Assembly (NCBI GenBank): GCA_036787955.1
Contig: DAIQOI010000004.1
Span: 62,001 to 126,000 of the forward strand
Length of the DNA stretch: 64,000 nucleotides
Source of the DNA: UBA2336 sp036787955
GTDB taxonomy: Bacteria > Bacteroidota > Bacteroidia > Cytophagales > Cyclobacteriaceae
Reading direction: 5' to 3'
Positions 58,801 through 64,000 of this stretch are shown piece after piece; position 1 is the first letter of the stretch, and each line of letters begins with the position of its first letter. Under the pieces are notes generated by a model. It saw only the letters and a list, made by a program, of their open reading frames with translations, was not told where the DNA came from and made no database searches. A program made the translations under genes and the position numbers.

Positions 58801-58999
58801 CAAACTGGCTCACCTGAACTCGCTGGCGGGTCAGGGGAACTTCCGTCCTACCGACCAGATGATAGCCGTAAAAAACGAACTCACTGCCCAGATTGATGAG
58901 CAGCTCAGGGCTTTGGATAAAATATTCAAAGAAGAAATACCGGCATTTAACGCCCTGGTGAAAGCCAAAAACATTGATGCCGTTATTCTGAAAGATTAA
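55865..58999 (+). CDS. Large secreted BNR/VPS10-type beta-propeller protein
   Basis: A 1044-residue exported protein (signal peptide MKKLYLLLVIIWVAGSGMAQ). At least ten Asp-box (BNR) repeats of the S-x-D-x-G-x-T-W form are seen, for example TTDGGQTWENI, SVDAGKTWFNI, STDGGKTWRRV and STDGGETWTNI, giving one or two beta-propellers (about 45-750). The last 250 residues carry a beta domain and a coiled region. Relatives are called glycosyl hydrolase BNR repeat or sortilin-like; no catalytic residues typical of sialidase are obvious, so the activity is open. It is probably active in the periplasm or on the surface. It ends at a strong terminator. Confidence 0.87.
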   Translation: MKKLYLLLVIIWVAGSGMAQRKPATSATPVVSYDQKLFQALEWRSIGPYRGGRSAAVTGVPGKPLLYYFGSTGGGVWRTTDGGQTWENISDGFFGGSIGAVAVSESDPNVIYVGGGEKTVRGNVSYGYGMWKSVDAGKTWFNIGLNESRHIPRVRIHPQNPDVVYAAVLGDLFKSTQERGVYKSTDGGKTWRRVLFANADAGAVDLCFDPNNPRIMYATTWRVRRTPYSLESGGEGSAMWKSTDGGETWTNISGNQGLPKGIWGIVGVSVSPVNSNRVYAIIENENGGVYRSDDAGKTWRKMNDDRALRQRAWYYTRIYADTKDEDMVYVVNVSYHRSKDGGRTFQAFNAPHGDHHDLWIAPEDNQRMIIADDGGAQVSFDGGENWTTYMNQPTAQFYRVTTDNAFPYRIYGAQQDNSTVRIYHRTDGFAITEADWEETAGSESGHLAPDPADPDIVYGGNYGGLLEMQNHRTKESRAVNVWPNNPMGHGVEDMKYRFQWNFPIFFSPHNPKKLYTTSNHVHVTYNGGQSWEVISPDLTRNDKSKMGPSGGPITKDNTSVEYYCTIFAAGESPYEKDFIVTGSDDGLVYATTDGGKEWKNITPKDMPEWMMINSVEFDPFTKGGIYIAGTRYKLGDYQPYLYKTKDYGKTWTKITNGIDPGHFTRVLRADPKRKGLLYAGTESGMYISFDDGASWQSFQLNLPIVPITDLTIKNDNLIAATQGRSFWLIDDLTPLHQLNDQIAKSDFHLFKPMPSYRMGPAFTFGRAPKNAGQNHPGGVMVHYYLKDTTKAEVSLEFLELNGKLIKKYSTRPNTKNKEEKLTLSKPGMNRFVWNMRYPDAERFDGLILWAASLNGPRALPGTYKVRLTVNGKSMETEFEILKDPRSTGSDEDLKAQFNFQQEVLAKVSETHVAIRKIRQAREQINRAIDPIKDQKDTMKDVLDKAKSIQDAMRTIEETLYQTKNRSGQDPLNFPIRLNNKLAHLNSLAGQGNFRPTDQMIAVKNELTAQIDEQLRALDKIFKEEIPAFNALVKAKNIDAVILKD

Positions 59000-59017
59000 C
59001 CCCCTGCCGATTCGAGT

Positions 59018-59043
59018 AAAAGCCCCGGTAACCGGGGCTTTTT
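59018..59043. terminator. Bidirectional Rho-independent terminator
   Basis: AAAAGCCCCGG and CCGGGGCTTTT form a perfect 11-bp stem with a TAA loop, with T continuing on the plus strand and A on the left arm for the minus strand. It serves the BNR protein gene and the convergent PLDc_N gene. Confidence 0.9.
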
Positions 59044-59045
59044 AT

Positions 59046-59222
59046 TTACATCCTGATATACCCACGGCTGATGCCCAGCCATGCTAATGCGCCAACCAGC
59101 GGAAGAATCAGGATAACAACCGTCCACAACAACCGCTTTTCCATGCTGGGCTCACGTTTCCATACATCATATATCGCCAGGATAATGATCAGAAGGACGA
59201 GAATGGAGGCAAAACGTATCAT
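59046..59222 (-). CDS. PLDc_N-domain small membrane protein
   Basis: A 58-residue protein with two membrane helices separated by a polar loop (WKREPSMEKRLLW), matching the short phospholipase D N-terminal (PLDc_N) family. The WxxxIxxLPLxGALxW pattern is seen in WTVVILILPLVGALAW. It lacks any catalytic domain. ATG 59222 is preferred to a TTG at 59228. It is followed at once by the bidirectional terminator and lies 12 bp downstream of the OmpA gene, probably in one transcript with it. Confidence 0.8.
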   Translation of the reverse strand: MIRFASILVLLIIILAIYDVWKREPSMEKRLLWTVVILILPLVGALAWLGISRGYIRM

Positions 59223-59234
59223 AAGCAAACCGGT

Positions 59235-60182
59235 TTAGTTGGTTTCGAGAATTTTGAATAACTCATCCAGGTTGGGCGTAATGATGATTTCCGTGCGTCT
59301 GTTTTTCTGACGGCTGGCGGGCGTGTCGTTGGGTGCCAGCGGACTATACTCGCCTCTTCCCGAGGCCGTTATTTGTTTGGGTGAAACACCTGCCCGCACC
59401 AGAATTCTGGTAATGGCGGTTGCGCGCATCACGCTCAAATCCCAGTTGTCCTGCATGTATTGCGATTTTCTGGAGATGGGTACATTATCGGTATGCCCTT
59501 CTATCAAAATATTAATATCATGTTGATCTTTTATGGCTCTGGCCAGTTGCTGCAAGGCATTCACGCCTTTCGGATCTACTTCCGTGCTGCCCGATGCAAA
59601 CAGCAACTGTTCGGCAAGCGACACATACACCTTTCCATTCTTAATATTTACCGAAAGGTCGCTCTCCTTAAAGCCCAGCAGGGCATTTTGAATGCGGTTT
59701 CGCAAGTCATTAACTGCTTTTTCTTTCGATGCAAGGATGGTTTCCAGTTCTTTAACTTTTTTTTCACGCTCAGCCAGGCTCAGGCTCAGCGAATCGTTGG
59801 TTCGTTTGGTGCGATCCAGGCTTTGCTGAATGGCCAGCAACTGTTCCCGTTGCCGTGCCAGGTCGCGGTTTAACTGCCCGCTGCTGGTCAGCAGATTTTT
59901 ATAATAGGTATTTAGTTGATCATACTCCTTAGATAATTGATTGATACGTTCCGCTTTGGCCTGCACATCGCCAGCAAGGAGGGTGGTATCTTCAACCAGT
60001 TTTTTTACCTGCCGGTCCAGCTCGGCAACCTGTGCCTGCAACCGTTCCAGCTCGGCATTGCGCTCGGCCAGTTCAGCTTCCAGCTTAACCTTTTGCGCCA
60101 GCATGTCATCGTACTTCTTCTTGGTAACTATGCAGGAAGAAAGCAGAAGAGCCAGAAAAAACGATGAAAACCGCTTTATCAT
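59235..60182 (-). CDS. OmpA-family lipoprotein with a coiled-coil
   Basis: A 315-residue lipoprotein (lipobox LLSSC, about residue 17). A long coiled coil (about 25-180) with heptad Leu/Ala/Glu is followed by a C-terminal OmpA peptidoglycan-binding domain (LFASGSTEVDPKGVNAL, IEGHTDNVPI, NWDLSVMRATAI, NRRTEIIIT). It should tether the outer or inner membrane to peptidoglycan. The start is set by the signal, not by the open frame to 60278. Confidence 0.9.
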   Translation of the reverse strand: MIKRFSSFFLALLLSSCIVTKKKYDDMLAQKVKLEAELAERNAELERLQAQVAELDRQVKKLVEDTTLLAGDVQAKAERINQLSKEYDQLNTYYKNLLTSSGQLNRDLARQREQLLAIQQSLDRTKRTNDSLSLSLAEREKKVKELETILASKEKAVNDLRNRIQNALLGFKESDLSVNIKNGKVYVSLAEQLLFASGSTEVDPKGVNALQQLARAIKDQHDINILIEGHTDNVPISRKSQYMQDNWDLSVMRATAITRILVRAGVSPKQITASGRGEYSPLAPNDTPASRQKNRRTEIIITPNLDELFKILETN

Positions 60183-60286
60183 TTTCAACTGAATTTTATT
60201 TAACCAACTAACTGATAAAATTTTGTAATTAGGGAGAATTTTGAACAAATACTGACGGCAATTTATACAATTAATCATACACCCCT

Positions 60287-61144
60287 ATGGAAGGAATGTT
60301 AAAACCCGGAAGTCTGAAAGGTAAAACCGTAATAATAACCGGTGGCGGCACCGGCCTGGGCCGCAGCATGGGCAAATACATGCTCGAGTTGGGCGCCAAC
60401 CTGGTAATTACCAGCCGGAAAAAAGACGTAATCGACCAAACTGCTGATGAACTGATGAAGGAAACAGGCGGGCAGGTACTGGCCATCCCGGCTGATGTGC
60501 GTAAGTACGAAGAAATAGAACAGGTTATACGGGAAAGCGAGAATCGCTTCGGACAGATTCATGCCGTGGTTAATAATGCCGCAGGCAACTTCATCAGTCC
60601 TACCGAACGGCTGTCGCACCGCGCCTTCGATATTGTGGTAGATATTGTACTGAAAGGCACCTACTACACTACCCTTGCGGCCGGCAAAAACTGGATTGCA
60701 AAAAAACAACCCGGTGTTTTTCTCAACATTGTAACCACCTATGCATGGACCGGATCGGGTTATGTGGTACCCTCGGCCTGCGGAAAGGCAGGCGTGCTTG
60801 CGCTTACACGCTCGCTTGCCGTAGAATGGGCTAAATACAACATCCGCAGCAATGCTATTGCACCGGGTCCGTTTCCTACCGAAGGGGCCTGGAGCCGCCT
60901 GCTGCCCGGTGAACTGGCCAAAAAATTCGACCCGGCTCAACGCATACCCCTCAAACGCGTTGGTCATCATCAGGAACTTGCCAACCTGGCTGCTTACCTG
61001 GTGAGCGATTATTCAGGATATATCAATGGTGAAGTGATCACGATTGACGGTGGCGAGTGGCTGCGCAACGGGGGGGAATTCAGCTATCTGGAAATGATAC
61101 CCGAAGAAATGTGGGATCAGCTGGAAAAAATGCGTGGAAAGTAA
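60287..61144 (+). CDS. 2,4-dienoyl-CoA reductase (DECR1-like SDR)
   Basis: A 285-residue SDR. The cofactor motif GGGTGLGRSMG, the NNAAGNF motif and VPSACGKAGVLALTRSLAVEW are seen. In place of the usual Tyr-x-x-x-Lys it has Ser-x-x-x-Lys, as in mitochondrial DECR1, whose catalytic Tyr sits elsewhere. The C-terminus (SDYSGYINGEVITIDGGE...) also resembles DECR1. It should reduce 2,4-dienoyl-CoA esters with NADPH during breakdown of unsaturated fatty acids. It is divergent from the OmpA lipoprotein gene. Confidence 0.87.
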   Translation: MEGMLKPGSLKGKTVIITGGGTGLGRSMGKYMLELGANLVITSRKKDVIDQTADELMKETGGQVLAIPADVRKYEEIEQVIRESENRFGQIHAVVNNAAGNFISPTERLSHRAFDIVVDIVLKGTYYTTLAAGKNWIAKKQPGVFLNIVTTYAWTGSGYVVPSACGKAGVLALTRSLAVEWAKYNIRSNAIAPGPFPTEGAWSRLLPGELAKKFDPAQRIPLKRVGHHQELANLAAYLVSDYSGYINGEVITIDGGEWLRNGGEFSYLEMIPEEMWDQLEKMRGK

Positions 61145-61176
61145 CGCTCAGCTGCCGGTGGTTGTTCGTTGTTGGC

Positions 61177-63801
61177 TCAGCGGTTTTCAATAACCAGCGC
61201 ACGCTCATCCACAGCAATAATCTGCGGGTTGCCGTTCTTCGATAGAACTGTGGCTGACGATGGTAAGGGTGAGGCAGTAATCAGGCTGCCTGATGCATCG
61301 TACAGGTATGTCAGGTCCTGATGCAGATCGGTAATGACATAGTATAATTTTCCTGCACCCATATTGTAATATTTCACCAACACGGCATTGCCTCCGGTAA
61401 AATCGTTTATCAGAATTTCTTTACCGGCCTCATCCAGCAGGCTAAGACTGGCCGGTCCCTGGCGCGCAATGATATATCCTTTCCGGTTTGCTTCGCTTAC
61501 CAGCCAGAAACGATCGGTTATTGTTGTTTTGATCAAAGGCTCCCGAACCACAATTTTTCCATCGGCTGTAAATCCGGTTTTTATACCATCGCGCGATACG
61601 CAGATAAATACCGTACCTGATCGGCCGGTGCCCGTTTCAACATAGATGTCGCCTGCCGGACGGGCATCCAGGTTTAACGGAAATCCCTTTAACAATTCTC
61701 CCCTTCGGTTATAGACCATCACCTGTCCGTCAAGCCGTACTGCCACAAGGTAGTCTCTGCCGTGGATGCGGTAATGCCTGGCCGGAGCGCTCAACTTTCC
61801 GCCAGCACTGCGCGGCTTCCACCCGTCCAGATTCTGACCCTGTTTATCAAACATCCAGATATTTCCTTCTTCATCGGTTATAAGAAACCGATACCGCTTG
61901 CTGTTATCATAATCCACCACCTCAAAAAATTCAGGCCGTTGTGCCGGGATGCGTACAGGAAAAGGATTTACATAATTTCCAAGCCGGTCGACCACGTGCA
62001 GCATACCCGGTGTGGCGAATACCAACTGAAGTTTCCCGTTCGAGAAAAAATCTATCTGCCGGTCGGCAAACAGCACCTTGTCTTTAACCGGTAAGCTCCA
62101 TAGCAGTTTCCCTTCATCAGTAAGGTAATGCAGAACCCCGGATGAGTCCTGAACCACCACATCATACCTGCGGGTTGCGTGGTTTTCGGCCAGATAAACA
62201 AACGGGTATAGGCCGGCCGGCAGGCGGGTCTGAATTCTGGCTGCCTGAGTGGCCAAAGCAGACTTCTTTCCGGCTATTGTGGTAAAAGACAATTGGGTAT
62301 AGAAACTGTTGTTGAGGTGCGAAAACTGAAGCGAAGAAAAACCCGGAAGAGTTAAATCCGATCTGCGTTTGCGATACCATTCCTGCCAGGGCTGGGCTAA
62401 GCGGGGCAGCAGCAACTCCGATAATTCCGACAAATTCACATAAATACTGAAGCTGGATTCAAGCAACGTAGTTTCGAGAAACTGATTAAAGTCAAGTGAT
62501 TTTCCTACTACCTGCTCGCGGTCAATATCATCAAGAAACTGTTTTAGTGTGGCAGGTGCCGGGGCAAGCACAAACGTTTTATTTATTTTGGTAAAATAGG
62601 TGCGTTCAAATCCTTGAGCCAGCGATCCAAACAGCCGGGCAGGTACATCGGGTATCTTTATCTCGCGCAACTGATACTCGCCATAATTTTCTGCATAGAG
62701 GGTGTCCTCCCTTTCAGCCGCTTTCGACAGACGATCGAGCAGATCAAACCATACGGTAGCATCGGCTGCATCAAACAGAACCACCTTCGTAAATGGTTTG
62801 CGGGGTTCCTCCAGCATGCATACAGATATTTCCTGGCCTAATTTTTCGTAAACAGCCGGAAAATCCATACCCGACAGGCCCGCAAGCGAATCGAGTGCGG
62901 TTTGTTGGGCGCGGTATCGAGCTGTGTAAAAGTCACGCCCGTTGGTAATTCCCTGGTGAAAGACAACCAATGATCTTTCGGATATGAGCGACTTCTGCGA
63001 AAAAGATACAGGCTGCTGCAGTTCAAAGGTATGCAGATAATCCTCCTTACCACCATGAAGGGTAAAGCCATTGAGGGTAATGGCTGCCGGGGTTTGGCGG
63101 ATATCGAATGCGGCAACGGTTCCGGCCGAAGACATGTCAACTGCATGCTCGGGAAAGCAGTTGAGCCAACCTACAACAGCCGGCATGTTGATAAACAGAT
63201 TACCTGCATCGCGCTGCACGCGGGGTATGGAAGCCAGCGGTGCCGCCACTGAAGCAAATGATTGCTGGCCATCGCTTGCCCAGGTGCGGATTACATCTTC
63301 CACCAGATAGGGCGTGAGACTTCCGGCTTGAATATTTTCAAGTGTAATAACAGAAAACACGTAATCACCCCACCGGTATTCGGTGATGGGAATACGCTGG
63401 TAAATCCGTTCCGTTATACGAACCCCCTGACTGGGAAACCATCCGGAGAGGTCAGTGCGTGCCTGCCAGTAAAACACAAAGTCAAAATCGTTTTTACGTG
63501 TAATGTGCAGTGAAACCATCCAGCCCTCTTCGCGAACTATGTTCCGCACCAGTTGTCCGGTTATTTCGTTTGGTGAATAATGATGAAACAGCAGTGCGTC
63601 AAAAAACTTCCATAAAGGATGGCTGGTGAGTTCATTCCGGCAGGACGTGCAGTTGCCGGGCTCAAACACCGACACCGCCTGTGCGGGTATGATATTCCAG
63701 ATGTTGAGTTTTGGTTTTTGATAGTACCGTACATAGATGACCGCAGCACCTGCTAGTGTTAGTATAATAATAAGGGTGAATAATAGCGCTTTATTTTTCA
63801 C
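61177..63801 (-). CDS. Large hypothetical membrane-anchored protein with a C-terminal propeller-like region
   Basis: An 874-residue protein of a family I cannot name. An N-terminal membrane anchor (residues about 7-26) precedes a CxxC pair in EPGNCTSCRNEL. The middle is a mixed alpha/beta domain (about 30-500). The last 350 residues have repeats such as GVLHYLTDEGKLLWSLPV, MVYNRRGELLKGFPLNLD and LYDASGSLITASPL, like PQQ/beta-propeller blades. It is probably periplasmic. Its neighbour on the minus strand is purA, 27 bp upstream, so the two may share a transcript. Confidence 0.75.
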   Translation of the reverse strand: MKNKALLFTLIIILTLAGAAVIYVRYYQKPKLNIWNIIPAQAVSVFEPGNCTSCRNELTSHPLWKFFDALLFHHYSPNEITGQLVRNIVREEGWMVSLHITRKNDFDFVFYWQARTDLSGWFPSQGVRITERIYQRIPITEYRWGDYVFSVITLENIQAGSLTPYLVEDVIRTWASDGQQSFASVAAPLASIPRVQRDAGNLFINMPAVVGWLNCFPEHAVDMSSAGTVAAFDIRQTPAAITLNGFTLHGGKEDYLHTFELQQPVSFSQKSLISERSLVVFHQGITNGRDFYTARYRAQQTALDSLAGLSGMDFPAVYEKLGQEISVCMLEEPRKPFTKVVLFDAADATVWFDLLDRLSKAAEREDTLYAENYGEYQLREIKIPDVPARLFGSLAQGFERTYFTKINKTFVLAPAPATLKQFLDDIDREQVVGKSLDFNQFLETTLLESSFSIYVNLSELSELLLPRLAQPWQEWYRKRRSDLTLPGFSSLQFSHLNNSFYTQLSFTTIAGKKSALATQAARIQTRLPAGLYPFVYLAENHATRRYDVVVQDSSGVLHYLTDEGKLLWSLPVKDKVLFADRQIDFFSNGKLQLVFATPGMLHVVDRLGNYVNPFPVRIPAQRPEFFEVVDYDNSKRYRFLITDEEGNIWMFDKQGQNLDGWKPRSAGGKLSAPARHYRIHGRDYLVAVRLDGQVMVYNRRGELLKGFPLNLDARPAGDIYVETGTGRSGTVFICVSRDGIKTGFTADGKIVVREPLIKTTITDRFWLVSEANRKGYIIARQGPASLSLLDEAGKEILINDFTGGNAVLVKYYNMGAGKLYYVITDLHQDLTYLYDASGSLITASPLPSSATVLSKNGNPQIIAVDERALVIENR

Positions 63802-63828
63802 GTATGCACAGTTCTTTAAACTGCAAAA

Positions 63829-64000
63829 TCAGGCAACCTGTTCATGGCGATAAAAAGTTTGTGCGCGGTCGGGGCCTGTGGAAACAAGGACTACAGGCAA
63901 CCCGAGATGATCCTCAATAAACAAAATGTAATTTTCCAGCTCAACCGGCAACGACTCCCCTTTTCGTACCCTATCCAAAGAAACCTGCCATCCTTTCAAT
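63829..64000 (-). CDS. purA: Adenylosuccinate synthetase, C-terminal fragment
   Basis: The last 56 codons of a minus-strand gene that runs off the window. The translated tail ends LPVELENYILFIEDHLG, then LPVVLVSTGPDRAQTF, the conserved C-terminus of adenylosuccinate synthetase, which makes adenylosuccinate from IMP and aspartate with GTP. The stop is TGA at 63831-63829. Identification rests on this tail alone, but the VSTGPDR motif is highly specific. Confidence 0.9.
   Translation of the reverse strand, partial: LKGWQVSLDRVRKGESLPVELENYILFIEDHLGLPVVLVSTGPDRAQTFYRHEQVA

Noticed and set aside
60820..60890. Loss of the SDR catalytic Tyr as a sign of an inactive enzyme
   Set aside because: Ser in the Tyr position of Y-x-x-x-K is normal in DECR1-type dienoyl-CoA reductases.

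Overview
The window looks like part of a chromosome, or a draft or metagenome-assembled contig, of a Bacteroidota bacterium, most likely order Cytophagales. The reasons are several. Starts are preceded by TAnnTTTG-type -7 boxes rather than clear Shine-Dalgarno sites. There is a gliding-motility-associated C-terminal (type IX secretion, type B) protein, many lipoproteins with short signal peptides, DUF983, DUF4197 and DUF2200 proteins, a TPR-CHAT protein, secreted VPS10/BNR proteins, a short second DnaE and an IcmF mutase. No rRNA, tRNA, CRISPR array, insertion sequence or prophage was recognised. A run of exactly 100 N (49943-50042) marks an assembly gap.

Region 1 (1-13290) is the most notable. 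After the tail of an unknown gene comes an inorganic-sulfur island of 14 genes, all on the + strand, in five transcription units: (i) a TauE/SafE exporter; (ii) a type II sulfide:quinone oxidoreductase; (iii) two half-size YeeE/YedE transporters, a TsdA-like diheme cytochrome and an outer-membrane barrel; (iv) a periplasmic DsrE, a lipoprotein rhodanese, a SoxB-like hydrolase, a LysE-type exporter, a DUF983 protein and a small membrane protein; (v) a CstB-like persulfide dioxygenase-rhodanese fusion and a single-domain rhodanese. Each unit starts with the same palindrome, GTGAC-N4-GTCAC (CRP/FNR-like). In four of the five it begins exactly 37 bp, and in one 36 bp, before a TAnnTTTG-like -7 box with no -33 TTG. 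This reads as one regulon switched on by one activator whose gene is not in the window. The inferred chemistry is sulfide to persulfide (SQR), to sulfite/thiosulfate (CstB-like), with sulfite export (TauE), thiosulfate uptake (YeeE pair), thiosulfate to tetrathionate (TsdA-like), and periplasmic sulfane-sulfur handling by DsrE, rhodanese and the SoxB-like enzyme.

Region 2 (13376-24800) holds a stand-alone short DNA polymerase III alpha (DnaE2/ImuC type), a secreted S10 peptidase, a GH127/146-like glycosidase, and a co-directional run fmt-folA-SDR-TauE-ATP-grasp. Region 3 (24859-42958) holds the fused mutase icmF, DUF2200, a serine hydrolase, a TPR-CHAT protein with a small exported partner, argS, a deoxyhypusine-synthase-like gene, a two-domain M16 peptidase, paaN and a DUF4197 protein.

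Region 4 (43065-50680) holds cinA, a run of 2-oxoacid dehydrogenase E2, a ParA-like ATPase and a small protein, and a two-gene surface-protein operon whose first gene carries near-identical 351-bp repeats and the assembly gap. Region 5 (50822-64000) holds a cystathionine gamma-synthase/lyase, a basic exported repeat protein, a TPR histidine kinase, an MFS transporter, a large BNR/VPS10-type protein, a PLDc_N membrane peptide, an OmpA lipoprotein, a DECR1-like dienoyl-CoA reductase, a large membrane-anchored protein and the 3' end of purA.
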